64,000 nt of DNA from Pseudoalteromonas sp. H105 (GTDB lineage: Bacteria > Pseudomonadota > Gammaproteobacteria > Enterobacterales > Alteromonadaceae). The position numbers were made by a program, and so were the translations under genes. Below are positions 8,515 to 17,866 of this stretch, piece after piece (position 1 is the stretch's first letter; each line of letters begins with the position of its first letter). Where the stretch lies: positions 310,001 to 374,000 of the forward strand of contig NZ_LOFH01000002.1 in NCBI RefSeq assembly GCF_001469215.1, given 5' to 3'. Below the pieces are notes generated by a model. That model worked only from the letters and a program-made list of their open reading frames with translations. It was not told the origin of the DNA and searched no databases.

Positions 8515-10674
8515 ATGCGTTTAAAACCCCTTATTGCACTGTGTGCTTTGGCATTTACAGGCACATCGTTTGCAGATGAAGGTATGTGGCAACCACATCA
8601 ACTTCCAGAGCTTGAATCTGTATTAAAAGCGAAAGGACTTGAGATTGATGCAAAATCAATCTCCAAATTAACCGAATTTCCAATGAATGCAGTTATAAGC
8701 CTTGGTGGGTGTACTGCATCGTTCGTATCACCTAAAGGGTTAGTGGTAACTAATCATCACTGTGCTTATGGTTCTATTCAGTATAACTCAACACCTGAGA
8801 ACAACATTTTAGAAAATGGCTTTTTAGCCAAAGATTCCGCTGATGACCTACCTGCAGCGCCAGGATCGCGTGTCTATGTTACAGAAACCGTGACTAACGT
8901 GACTGAAAAAGTAATTAAAGGCACTGAAAAGCTTAGCGCAAAAGCACGTTACGATGCACTTGAAAAAAACCAAAAGCAACTTGTTGCTGACTGCGAAGCT
9001 GATGATAATTACCGTTGTAATGTGTATTCATTTCATGGTGGTTTAGAGTTCTACTTAATAAAATCACTCGAAATTAAAGATGTTCGTTTAGCCTATACTC
9101 CAGCAATGGGTGTAGGTAAATACGGTGGTGATATCGATAACTGGATGTGGCCGCGCCATACTGGTGATTTTGCATTTTACCGCGCTTATGTTGGCAAAGA
9201 TGGTAAACCGGCGGAATACAGTGAAGATAACGTGCCCTTCGTGCCAGATTCATATTTGAGCGTCAGTGCAAAAGGCGTGCAAGAGGGTGATTTTGTTATG
9301 GTAACAGGTTACCCGGGGCGAACAAATCGTTACCGTATAGCTGCCGAAGTCGATTACGTATTTAATACCAGCTACCCAAAAGCCCGTATCCATAATACGA
9401 AGTATGTATCATTAATCGAAGAAAACGCTGAAGATGGCAGCAAAGCGCGTATTGCTTATGAAAGCACTATCGCAGGGTATAATAATTATATTAAAAACTA
9501 CGGCTCAATGATCGAAAGCTTTAATAAAGGCACTATGTATGAGCGTAAAAAGCAGTTTGAACAAGCGTTAACAAATTGGATTAACAACGACCGACGATTG
9601 AAAAGGCAATACGGCAGCGTATTAGCTGAGCTTTCGTCATTAGTTGAACAATCACAACAGCATAACGAACGCGATCGCATGTTAGGTTACGTACATCGTT
9701 CACAAATGATCAGCACAGCTCGTCGTTTATATCGCTTGGCATATGAAAAGCAAAAACCAAATAGTGAGCGTGAGTCTGGCTATCAAGAACGTGATTTACC
9801 AAGACTAGAAGCGGGTTTAAAACGTATGACTCGTCGCTTTGATGAAGGCGTTGATAAAGCCATTTTACTGCACTTTTTAGAACTGTATGCTGCACTGCCA
9901 AAACAAGAGCGATTTACTGAAGTTGATAAAGCGTTTAACTTACAAAATGGCTTTGATAAAACAAAACACAAAGCACTACTCGATAACATGTACGCTGAAT
10001 CATCACTTAATGATGAAGACACACGTTTAGAATTGGCTGAGCAATCATTTGCGCAAATTAAGAAAAGTGATGACCCGTTTATTCAGTATGCTGATGCCAT
10101 CTTCACGGTAATGAAAGCGCAAGAAGATAAAGACAAAGCACTTGCAGGCAAATTACAAGCTGCGCGCCCGCAACTGATGGCAGCGATCATTGCATTTAAT
10201 AAAGCAAAAAATAAACCTGTCTACGCTGATGCAAATAGCACGCTTCGCGTAACCTATGGCACAGTGGGTGGGTATTCTCCACAGGATGGATTAGTAGCAA
10301 CGCCGTTTACGTCGCTTGAAGGGTTACTTGCTAAAAATACCGATGTTGAACCGTTTAATGCTCCTGAAAAGCTGCAAAAGCAAATTAAAGCTAAATTATA
10401 TGGCGACTATACTGGCGGCATGAACACAGTTCCTGTTAACTTTTTATCAAACGTTGATACAACGGGTGGTAACTCGGGATCACCAACATTAAATGGTAAA
10501 GCAGAGCTTGTAGGCTTACTGTTTGATGGCGTATACGAAAGTATTATTGGTGACTGGGATTATAACCCTGCGTTAAATCGCTCTATTCACGTTGATTCAC
10601 GATATATGCTGTGGGTGATGGATAAAGTTGATAACGCACAAAATTTACTAGACGAAATGAAGATTGTTAAGTAA
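8515..10674 (+). CDS. S46-family dipeptidyl-peptidase, DPP7-like
   Basis: A 719-residue exported serine peptidase with a signal peptide at residues 1-20 (ending TSFADE). The chymotrypsin-like halves show TNHHCAYGSI (His82 next to Cys83), GGDIDNWMWPRHTGDF at about 204-219 with the aspartate, and GGNSGSP with Ser654 as nucleophile. S46 enzymes (DPP7, DPP11) remove dipeptides from peptide N-termini in the periplasm. Gly672, 18 residues after the serine (LLFDG), sits where DPP11 has the Arg that selects Asp/Glu. A glycine there marks the DPP7 type, with preference for hydrophobic P1 residues. It is a monocistronic gene closed by a strong terminator. Confidence 0.93.
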   Translation: MRLKPLIALCALAFTGTSFADEGMWQPHQLPELESVLKAKGLEIDAKSISKLTEFPMNAVISLGGCTASFVSPKGLVVTNHHCAYGSIQYNSTPENNILENGFLAKDSADDLPAAPGSRVYVTETVTNVTEKVIKGTEKLSAKARYDALEKNQKQLVADCEADDNYRCNVYSFHGGLEFYLIKSLEIKDVRLAYTPAMGVGKYGGDIDNWMWPRHTGDFAFYRAYVGKDGKPAEYSEDNVPFVPDSYLSVSAKGVQEGDFVMVTGYPGRTNRYRIAAEVDYVFNTSYPKARIHNTKYVSLIEENAEDGSKARIAYESTIAGYNNYIKNYGSMIESFNKGTMYERKKQFEQALTNWINNDRRLKRQYGSVLAELSSLVEQSQQHNERDRMLGYVHRSQMISTARRLYRLAYEKQKPNSERESGYQERDLPRLEAGLKRMTRRFDEGVDKAILLHFLELYAALPKQERFTEVDKAFNLQNGFDKTKHKALLDNMYAESSLNDEDTRLELAEQSFAQIKKSDDPFIQYADAIFTVMKAQEDKDKALAGKLQAARPQLMAAIIAFNKAKNKPVYADANSTLRVTYGTVGGYSPQDGLVATPFTSLEGLLAKNTDVEPFNAPEKLQKQIKAKLYGDYTGGMNTVPVNFLSNVDTTGGNSGSPTLNGKAELVGLLFDGVYESIIGDWDYNPALNRSIHVDSRYMLWVMDKVDNAQNLLDEMKIVK

Positions 10675-10699
10675 TAGTTTAAATATTTTTTACCCAAAT

Positions 10700-10726
10700 A
10701 AGCGCTGATACTAATCAGCGCTTTTT
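10700..10726 (+). terminator. Rho-independent terminator after the S46 peptidase
   Basis: A perfect 10-bp stem (10700-10709 with 10714-10723, loop ACTA) runs into a six-T tract, 25 bases after the peptidase stop codon. Confidence 0.9.
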
Positions 10727-10984
10727 TAATATATTTCAGTATCCTGTAAAAACTTCCTTTCCCTAGTGTTCCATATTTTGTTTATTTATTAGTAAAAATT
10801 GTTTTACTTTAGTTGCAGGTGTGTTAAAAAGTAACAGTTGCTTTTTTTGTAATAGTTATAAAGTAACAATGGTGAGTAGGCAAAAGCATTGTATAAACCA
10901 TGTAATGTCTGCTTTAAATTCAAGGGGTACGTTAGTTGTTGTTTTACTAGCTCACTGGTTTATGAAAATGAAGAGATTATAAAA
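10727..10984 (+). promoter_or_regulatory. Upstream region of the first TonB receptor with direct repeats
   Basis: With the preceding terminator, this makes a 310-base gap between the peptidase and the receptor start. It is AT-rich and must hold the receptor promoter. Two exact copies of AAAGTAACA lie at 10828-10836 and 10860-10868. They are 32 bases apart, about three helical turns, so both face the same side of the helix, as expected for a regulator site. The RpiR-type regulator encoded at 15513 is one candidate binder. An open frame continues upstream of the receptor start to an ATG at 10889, but it has no signal-peptide character and probably is not translated. Confidence 0.35.
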
Positions 10985-13900
10985 ATGTCAAAACTAGTCA
11001 TCGATACAGGAAAAAATCAGACCAAACGAACAAGGCTAAGCCTTGCTGTTACTTATGCGTTGATGGGGTTAAGCCCACTATTTGTTTCATCTTTTGCTTT
11101 GGCTGAAAATGACAGCGCTGCCAAAAAGAATGAAGATATAGAGGTCATCGAAGTTAGCGGTATTCGTGGAAGCATTAACAGCGCGCAAAATCTTAAGCGA
11201 TTCGCTGATACAGTTAAAGATGTTATTACCGCCTCTGATATTGGCGCACTGCCTGACAAATCGGTGACAGAAGCTTTACAGCGTGTACCTGGTGTAACGA
11301 TTGAGCGGTTCGCTTCTTCGGATGATCCTAAACATTACGCAGATGAGGGAACAGGCGTATTAGTACGTGGCCTAGACAGAGTTCGTTCAGAAGTAAATGG
11401 TCGTGACGCATTTAGTGCCAACGCAAGTGGAGGTCTAAGTTATGAAGACTTCCCTGCAGAATTACTTGGTGCAGTTGAAGTGGTAAAAAACCAAACTGCT
11501 GATTTGATCTCTGGGGGTATTTCAGGCACAGTTAATTTGTTAACACGAAAGCCTTTTGACTCTGATAAGCAACTCATTTCTGTCAATGCAAAAGCAAACT
11601 ATGCTGATTTTAGAGAAGAAGTAACACCTTCTTTTTCTGCTTTATTCTCTGATACGTGGGAAACTAATTCAGGTAAGTTTGGATTTTTAATTGCCGCTTC
11701 ACAATCTGAGTTTAAAACCCGTGGGGATGGTGTTGGCTTAGGTAATTTTCATTCACGAGGTGATGCTTTTATCCCAACGCTTGATCAATGGGGCGGCATT
11801 ACAGGGGTCGACCCTTCTTCACCCGTGGATGGTCCAGCGCTTCCTAATCAGCCAGCGGGTAGTATCTGGCATGTTCCTGTTGCCATCCATATGAGTACTG
11901 CAGATAACGACCGTAAACGCCAAGGTCTAACGTCATCATTACAATGGGCAAATGATGATGAAACAATCGTTGCAACAATTGAGCATATTCGTTCGAAAGC
12001 ATCTTTAGAGTGGAATGAACGTCAAATAGGTCAGGCTGCACAGGGATTTAAGGGATTCATGGGGTCCTCTCAGAATTGGCAAGATGATGCTGCTAATGGA
12101 TACCCGCTAACGACGAGTGATAACTTTGTCACTTCAGGTGTTGCTTTAGGTGTCAGCCCTGAGACCCCATTTTTTTACCGTAGTCGTTGGAATTACAATG
12201 AAAATACAGTCAATGACACCTCATTTAAATTGACTTTAAAGCCTGTTGATAGGTTAACAATTGACCTTGACTATCAAATGATAGACTCAGATAAACATGT
12301 TCAAAACTACAGTATGTCAGGTCAAACACGCGGTAATCATGTGCATGTTGTATCTCCTTACTTTTTAGATATGCGTAATAGCAGACCAACCGTTGAATTT
12401 TTAAGTGATAACATAATGACAGCGGGTTGGTCACCAAATGAAGATTGGAATGGGCCCGTACCTAACTTATTTTTGGGCAGTGGTATGGAGCAAGTTGAGC
12501 ACAATACGGCCGAAGCTGATAGCTATAAAATTGATTTTAAATATGAATTAGATGGTAACTTTACCAGTGTCAGTGCTGGTGCTTATATGTCAGATAAAGA
12601 TCTTACTGTAAGAGACACGGCTTATGAAGGGTGGTCAGCAATTGGTACCCCTTGGGTGCAAGATGACCGTAATGCCGCCGCTGCAGTGAATCGTCCAGAG
12701 CTATTTGAACGAGTTGATTTTTCAGATTATTACAATGGGCAAGTATTACTTGGAGATGTAAATAACTTTTTATTCCCTAAAATGTCTCTTGTTAAAGACT
12801 ATGCAAATTCTCTGCGCCAAGGTTGTAAAGACGGATGGCATAATGCAACAAACAGCGCGGCAAATAATGGCGTGTGTACTGGCACCTATGTGCCTTATGA
12901 GGACAAAGCTGACCGTGTAGATGGTCCATTTGCAGCCCATAATATAAGTTCAAGTAATGAAAAACGTACCGAGTTTTATGTGCGAGGAGACTTCGATTTC
13001 GAGTTTAACGATATGCCAATAGTGGGTAATGTGGGCTTACGTTATGTTAATTATAAACTGCAATCGACCGGCGCTATTGTACAACCAGCAACGATTAAAC
13101 GAGGTGAAGAAGGGACTTCATTAAATACGGTTATGCAGCAGGACGAATACAAACGTTACTATGATCTTGCTAATGGTGAATCAACGTTAAGCACAGTGGA
13201 TGGCACAGACTACAGTACAATTCTACCAAGCTTAAACCTTAGTTTTGGTGTATCTGAAGACGTTGTCGTACGTTTTGGCGCATCAAAAGCCTTGTTCTAT
13301 CCCAACTTGATGGATGCCAGAAATATAAGCATTATCAATTTAGACTATACGCGAAGATTACAAACGCCTGGCGCTGATTATGATGAAGTAAACAACCCTG
13401 TGGTGGGAATTGACGATATTGAAGTAACGGCGCTTTCGGGTAACCCTAACATAGAGCCGGAAGAGTCTATTAATACAGATCTAACCACTGAATGGTACTT
13501 TGCGGAAGCAGGTTATGTCACTGTTGGTTTATTCCATAAGAAATTGGACAATATTATTCGTAACAGGGCATTCAATTTAGATCGAACCTTTAATAGTGAG
13601 CAGTACGATATTTCTGCCTATGGTCCGGCTAATACAGGGTCAGGCACAATACAGGGTGCTGAATTTTCATACTCACAATTTTATGACATGCTGCCAGGTG
13701 CTTGGAGTGGTTTAGGGTTACAATTTAACTTTACCTTAATCGATCAGGATGGGCTGGAAGATCCAAATGAAGTATCTACGGGTACATTAGCGTTTGATGA
13801 AAACGGCGATCCGATCACTGATACCCGTAATACATTCCGTGTTTTCAGTGGATTACCTCTGCAAGGTTATTCTGATAAGAACATGAATTTAGTCGGGATG

Positions 13901-14194
13901 TACGAATACGACAAAATATCAATGCGTGTTGCTTACACATGGCGCTCAGAGTATCTACTCACACTTCGTGAATCTGAAGAATATGTTCCAGCATATGCTG
14001 AGGCATCAGGCATGATGGATGCGAGCATTTACTACAGCATTAATGATCATTGGAAAGTAGGACTTGAAGCAAGTAACTTATTAGATACCGAAACAAAAAC
14101 TCGATATCAAATGGATCAAGCGGGCACCAAAACTCAAGCTTTAAACTTTACAACAGACAGACGTTTTGCGTTAAGTGTCAGAGCTAATTTCTAA
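10985..14194 (+). CDS. TonB-dependent outer-membrane receptor (oligosaccharide type)
   Basis: A receptor of about 1069 residues. I chose the ATG at 10985 over an in-frame ATG at 10889 because it is preceded by GAAGAG and followed by a clean signal peptide (LSLAVTYALMGLSPLF..FALA). After it comes a TonB-box-like IEVIEVSGIRGS. The plug domain carries TASDIGALPDKSVTEALQR and VPGVTIERF, and the 22-strand barrel ends in LSVRANF. This layout matches the large Xanthomonas/Caulobacter-type TonB receptor family, whose members often import oligosaccharides. Its position before the amino-sugar-acid operon suggests uptake of oxidised or plain chito-oligosaccharides. That substrate is inferred from context only. 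Confidence 0.92.
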   Translation: MSKLVIDTGKNQTKRTRLSLAVTYALMGLSPLFVSSFALAENDSAAKKNEDIEVIEVSGIRGSINSAQNLKRFADTVKDVITASDIGALPDKSVTEALQRVPGVTIERFASSDDPKHYADEGTGVLVRGLDRVRSEVNGRDAFSANASGGLSYEDFPAELLGAVEVVKNQTADLISGGISGTVNLLTRKPFDSDKQLISVNAKANYADFREEVTPSFSALFSDTWETNSGKFGFLIAASQSEFKTRGDGVGLGNFHSRGDAFIPTLDQWGGITGVDPSSPVDGPALPNQPAGSIWHVPVAIHMSTADNDRKRQGLTSSLQWANDDETIVATIEHIRSKASLEWNERQIGQAAQGFKGFMGSSQNWQDDAANGYPLTTSDNFVTSGVALGVSPETPFFYRSRWNYNENTVNDTSFKLTLKPVDRLTIDLDYQMIDSDKHVQNYSMSGQTRGNHVHVVSPYFLDMRNSRPTVEFLSDNIMTAGWSPNEDWNGPVPNLFLGSGMEQVEHNTAEADSYKIDFKYELDGNFTSVSAGAYMSDKDLTVRDTAYEGWSAIGTPWVQDDRNAAAAVNRPELFERVDFSDYYNGQVLLGDVNNFLFPKMSLVKDYANSLRQGCKDGWHNATNSAANNGVCTGTYVPYEDKADRVDGPFAAHNISSSNEKRTEFYVRGDFDFEFNDMPIVGNVGLRYVNYKLQSTGAIVQPATIKRGEEGTSLNTVMQQDEYKRYYDLANGESTLSTVDGTDYSTILPSLNLSFGVSEDVVVRFGASKALFYPNLMDARNISIINLDYTRRLQTPGADYDEVNNPVVGIDDIEVTALSGNPNIEPEESINTDLTTEWYFAEAGYVTVGLFHKKLDNIIRNRAFNLDRTFNSEQYDISAYGPANTGSGTIQGAEFSYSQFYDMLPGAWSGLGLQFNFTLIDQDGLEDPNEVSTGTLAFDENGDPITDTRNTFRVFSGLPLQGYSDKNMNLVGMYEYDKISMRVAYTWRSEYLLTLRESEEYVPAYAEASGMMDASIYYSINDHWKVGLEASNLLDTETKTRYQMDQAGTKTQALNFTTDRRFALSVRANF

Positions 14195-14202
14195 CTCTAT
14201 GC

Positions 14203-14234
14203 TTGTCAGCTCTGTTAATTACCAGAGCTGACAA
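14203..14234 (+). terminator. 12-bp perfect inverted repeat after the TonB receptor
   Basis: Arms TTGTCAGCTCTG (14203-14214) and CAGAGCTGACAA (14223-14234) are separated by eight bases and sit between the receptor stop and the next operon. The downstream sequence is T-rich but not a clean T run. It may be a terminator or mRNA-stabilising hairpin that lowers read-through into the catabolic genes. It could also be an operator, being a long perfect palindrome 40 bases before the next start codon. Confidence 0.55.
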
Positions 14235-14274
14235 ATTTATTTTATAACTGCGGTTGTTAATAATAAGGATAAAA

Positions 14275-15501
14275 ATGCCTGAATTGATTAAAGGAAGTGG
14301 CTGTATAAAGCAATTACAGCAAACTGGTTGGAATATATTAAAAGAACAAGTTAGTTTGCCAGTGGCTGTTATTAAACAAGACAAAATTAAGAAGAATGCA
14401 AAGTGGATGGCAGACTTTACCGCTAAACATAACATGTTGCTTGCTCCACATGGTAAAACAACCATGTCGACAGACTTGTTTAAGATGCAACTAGACGCAG
14501 GTGCATGGGGGATGACTTTAGCTACGGTGCCGCAAGTTATAAGTGCATTTGAAGCAGGTATTACACGTGTGATTATGGCAAATCAATTGGTCGGTAAATT
14601 TCATTTTGATCAAATAGGTAAATGGTTAGAAAGTAGCGCAATTGAGTTTTATTGTTTTGCAGACTCAATAGACAACTTAATAGACATAGGTGAGTTTTTT
14701 GCTGAGCGTAATTTGAGCGTTAATATTTTATTAGAAGTTGGTATAAAAGGTGGGCGTTGTGGCTTGCGTTCAGCAAAAGAAATATCAAGTTTAGTTGCAA
14801 CCTGTGAGCAATTTCCCAACCTAAAATTAATGGGTATTGCTTTTTATGAGGGGGTTATAGGCGGTGAAAACCCAGCTCAGCAAGTAAAGGTTTTTGTTGA
14901 TGAGGTGAGTTCCCTTGCAAAAAAACTACAAGTTCAAAACCGCTATAATACAAAAAAACCTATTATCACCGGAGCTGGTTCAGCATGGTACGACATTGTA
15001 GCCAAAACGCTTTATGACAACACATGCTCGGACAATTTCGACATTATACTTAGACCCGGTTGCTATCTGATCCATGACACTGGCATTTATCAGCAGGCGC
15101 AGCAGGCAATAATAACGAGAAGTCAGGTAGCCTGTGATATCACTGGCGAGTTAGAAAATAGTTTGAGTATTTGGGCGTATGTCTTATCAATACCTGAGCC
15201 TGGCCTTGCAATTATTGGTATGGGCAAACGTGATGTGGCGTTTGATGCAGGTTTTCCAACAGCAGAGCTTATTTACTCTATTAAAACAGGGCAATTATCG
15301 AAAGTTAATAATGGATTCAAAATTGAAAAAATAATGGACCAACATTGTATGTTACGTTACCCAGACGAACAAACGCTTCGGGTGGGAGATATGATGAATT
15401 TTTCGACGTCTCATCCTTGTTTAACATTCGATAAATGGCGTCAAATAGGTGTTGTTGAAGGTAAATGGGTTATCACTAAGACCGTTTCAACTCAATTCTA
15501 G
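14275..15501 (+). CDS. PLP-dependent D-serine dehydratase/D-threonine aldolase-family enzyme, probable D-glucosaminate dehydratase
   Basis: A 408-residue fold-type III PLP enzyme. The ATG at 14275 follows AAGGA and is preferred to an in-frame ATG at 14254. The PLP lysine is Lys61 in PHGKTTMS. The C-terminal metal site of the eukaryotic-type D-serine dehydratase group is visible as DQHCML and the HxC pair in TSHPCLTF. Family enzymes eliminate water and ammonia from D-amino acids carrying a beta-hydroxyl. D-glucosaminate (2-amino-2-deoxy-D-gluconate) is such a compound and would give 2-keto-3-deoxygluconate. Beside a D-aminoacylase, a Rid protein and a KDG-type kinase, that is the most coherent substrate. 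D-Ser or D-Thr remains possible. First gene of the operon. Confidence 0.88.
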   Translation: MPELIKGSGCIKQLQQTGWNILKEQVSLPVAVIKQDKIKKNAKWMADFTAKHNMLLAPHGKTTMSTDLFKMQLDAGAWGMTLATVPQVISAFEAGITRVIMANQLVGKFHFDQIGKWLESSAIEFYCFADSIDNLIDIGEFFAERNLSVNILLEVGIKGGRCGLRSAKEISSLVATCEQFPNLKLMGIAFYEGVIGGENPAQQVKVFVDEVSSLAKKLQVQNRYNTKKPIITGAGSAWYDIVAKTLYDNTCSDNFDIILRPGCYLIHDTGIYQQAQQAIITRSQVACDITGELENSLSIWAYVLSIPEPGLAIIGMGKRDVAFDAGFPTAELIYSIKTGQLSKVNNGFKIEKIMDQHCMLRYPDEQTLRVGDMMNFSTSHPCLTFDKWRQIGVVEGKWVITKTVSTQF

Positions 15502-15512
15502 AAAGGTTTCTC

Positions 15513-16385
15513 ATGGATATAATAAGTAAAATTAAAGAAGGCCTTGGACACTTTAGTCCAGCAGAAGATAAAGTGGCCAGATTGATTTTGTCTGATTTGA
15601 ATTTTTCAGCAACTGCTTCAATCAATGAATTAGCAGACAAGGCAAAAGTGAGTCATGCCAGCATCACTCGACTAGCTCGAAGCTTAGGCTGCGAAAATGT
15701 CCGTGATCTAAAATTTAGGTTAACCCAATCTGCGGCGATTGGAGAGCGTTTTACTACTCCTGAAATCATTGAAAAAAAACAACTATCCCACGTATATACA
15801 TCTATTCATGAAATTTTAGAATTGAATGCTGGAGCCATTGATGAAGCAATTGTTGAGCAAGCCAGTGATGCTGTTTGTCATGCTAGGCATTGTTTAATTT
15901 TTGGGGTTGGTGGAGGCAGTAGTATGTTAGCTCAAGAATGCCAAAACCGCTTTTTTCGACTCGATGTACTTTCTAATGCCTATAGTGACCCTATGATGAT
16001 GCGCATGGCTGCCTCAACAGTAAATAAGGGAGATGTAGTCATTTGTTTATCTCTCAGTGGCGTTTCCCCCGATGTGATGGATGCTGCCAAAATAGCGAAA
16101 GAATATGGGGCTGTGATTATTACCATTTGTCCTGATAGTGAACTTTCAGCACTCGCTGATTTTCAATTGCCTATTAAAACACAGGAAAGTGATTATATTT
16201 TCAAACCAAGTGCCGCAAGGTACGTAATGATGGCAGCTTTGGACATTCTTTCAAGTGAAGTGGCAATGAGAAATCAGCGTCGCTCAAAAGAGAAGTTACG
16301 TCGCTTGAAAATTCAACTGGATCAACATCGAGACAAAAATAGCAATATGCCACCTGCCGATAAGCGTTTTCCGCTAGGGGATTAA
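15513..16385 (+). CDS. MurR/RpiR-family transcriptional regulator
   Basis: A 290-residue regulator with an N-terminal RpiR-type helix-turn-helix (about residues 1-75: ISKIKEGLGHFSPAEDKVARL and NELADKAKVSHASITRLARSLG). A SIS sugar-phosphate-binding domain follows (about 110-250; IFGVGGGSSMLAQECQ, VICLSLSGVSPDVMDAAKIAKEYGA). The family usually senses phosphorylated sugars or sugar acids. It starts 11 bases after the dehydratase and precedes the deacylase by four bases. It is therefore embedded in the operon and probably controls it, perhaps responding to 2-keto-3-deoxy-6-phosphogluconate. The C-terminus is basic and poorly structured. Confidence 0.92.
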   Translation: MDIISKIKEGLGHFSPAEDKVARLILSDLNFSATASINELADKAKVSHASITRLARSLGCENVRDLKFRLTQSAAIGERFTTPEIIEKKQLSHVYTSIHEILELNAGAIDEAIVEQASDAVCHARHCLIFGVGGGSSMLAQECQNRFFRLDVLSNAYSDPMMMRMAASTVNKGDVVICLSLSGVSPDVMDAAKIAKEYGAVIITICPDSELSALADFQLPIKTQESDYIFKPSAARYVMMAALDILSSEVAMRNQRRSKEKLRRLKIQLDQHRDKNSNMPPADKRFPLGD

Positions 16386-16389
16386 ACAC

Positions 16390-17856
16390 GTGAAAAACAC
16401 ATCAGCCGATTTTATTATTCAAGGAGCTCGGGTCTTTATTGATAAAGAAAGCCCAATAGAGCAGCTCGATGTTGCGATAAAGGACGAGTATATTTTAGCT
16501 ATAGGAAAAAACCTAAATATAGACACGAGAAACATTATCCCCGCGCAAGGTTTGATTTTAGCGCCAGGGTTTATTGATGTTCATACCCATGATGATCTCG
16601 AAGTGCTCAGAAACCCATCAGTACCAGCCAAGTTAAGTCAGGGGGTGACCACAGTAATTGCTGGTAATTGTGGCATTAGCGCTGTACCAACAACTGCTGT
16701 CAGTGCAGTGCGTGATCCTATTAACTTACTTGGTGGGCAAAGTGAGTTTGTTTATCCCGATATGCTAAGTTATAAAAAAGCATTTGCCAAGGTGAAACCC
16801 AGTGTGAACTTAGCAATGTTAATAGGCCACATTAGTTTACGTGCGCAAGTGATGGATAAGTTAGAGCAAGAAGCAACGTCAAGTGAAATAAATGAAATGA
16901 AAAGCTTGTTGGCCGTTGCGATGCAACAAGGAGCGCTTGGTTTAAGTACAGGGCTTGCGTATTACAATGCTAAAGAGGCCAGTGAGTGTGAAATTAATGA
17001 GTTGGCTAAGGTTGTTACGCCATTTGATGGGCTTTATACCACCCATTTGCGCAGTGAATTTCAGGGAATTATAAATGCTATGGATGAAGCATTTGCTACC
17101 GCTAAACAGGCCAAACTACCTTTAGTCATTTCGCATATAAAATGCGCAGGACAAGAAAACTGGGGACGTTCAAAAGAAGTGCTTGCGCACTTTGAACAAC
17201 AAAAGCAGCACCAGCATATAGGTTGCGATTGTTACCCTTATTCTGCGAGTTCAAGCACTTTAGACTTAAAACAAGTCAACGACGATACAGAGATCTTCAT
17301 TACATGGTCTAAATCGTTTCCTGATATGGCGCAGCAAAGTTTGAGTGATATTGCAAAGCAGTGGGATGTCTCACTACTTGAAGCCGCTTCACGTATACAG
17401 CCAGCCGGCGCTGTTTATCACTGTATGTTGGAATCTGATGTGAAAACATTTTTGGGTTACGAACACAGCATGATTGGTTCGGATGGTTTACCGTGTGATC
17501 CACACCCACATCCAAGGTTGTGGGGGACATTCCCTCGCGTACTGGGTCATTATTGTCGCGATGAAAAATTGCTTTCATTAAATCTTGCTTTACACAAAAT
17601 GACAGCGCTACCAGCTGAGCATTTTAAATTATGCAAACGTGGCAAAATTAAGGTCGGTTTTTTTGCAGATCTGGTTTTATTCGATCCAGAAAAAATTATA
17701 GATAACGCAACTTATAGCAAACCTCAATATAAAGCGAGCGGAATAGAAATGGTATGGGTAAATGGGGTTATAAGCTACCAATCAAGTAATAACGCAACTG
17801 AGTATTCAGGATTTGGTCGAGCTGGGCAATTTTTGAATCGACATAATTTTAGTTAA
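16390..17856 (+). CDS. N-acyl-D-amino-acid deacylase family amidohydrolase (probable GlcNAc1A deacetylase)
   Basis: A 488-residue amidohydrolase of the D-aminoacylase family. The metal-site residues are all seen: GFIDVHTHDD (about 60-70), the family cysteine in VIAGNCGISA, His in YTTHLRSE, His in LVISHIKCAG, and Asp in MIGSDGLPCDPHPHPRLWG. Classical members remove the acyl group from N-acyl-D-amino acids. 2-acetamido-2-deoxy-D-gluconate is chemically an N-acetyl-D-amino acid, and the neighbouring genes point to it as substrate, giving D-glucosaminate. The gene starts four bases after the regulator and ends ten bases before the Rid gene. True D-amino-acid salvage is the alternative. Confidence 0.9.
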   Translation: MKNTSADFIIQGARVFIDKESPIEQLDVAIKDEYILAIGKNLNIDTRNIIPAQGLILAPGFIDVHTHDDLEVLRNPSVPAKLSQGVTTVIAGNCGISAVPTTAVSAVRDPINLLGGQSEFVYPDMLSYKKAFAKVKPSVNLAMLIGHISLRAQVMDKLEQEATSSEINEMKSLLAVAMQQGALGLSTGLAYYNAKEASECEINELAKVVTPFDGLYTTHLRSEFQGIINAMDEAFATAKQAKLPLVISHIKCAGQENWGRSKEVLAHFEQQKQHQHIGCDCYPYSASSSTLDLKQVNDDTEIFITWSKSFPDMAQQSLSDIAKQWDVSLLEAASRIQPAGAVYHCMLESDVKTFLGYEHSMIGSDGLPCDPHPHPRLWGTFPRVLGHYCRDEKLLSLNLALHKMTALPAEHFKLCKRGKIKVGFFADLVLFDPEKIIDNATYSKPQYKASGIEMVWVNGVISYQSSNNATEYSGFGRAGQFLNRHNFS

Positions 17857-17866
17857 TGAGGAACGT

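Noticed and set aside
10889..10984. N-terminal extension of the first TonB receptor
   Set aside because: The 32 extra residues would sit before a complete signal peptide, and the later ATG at 10985 has the better upstream purine-rich site.
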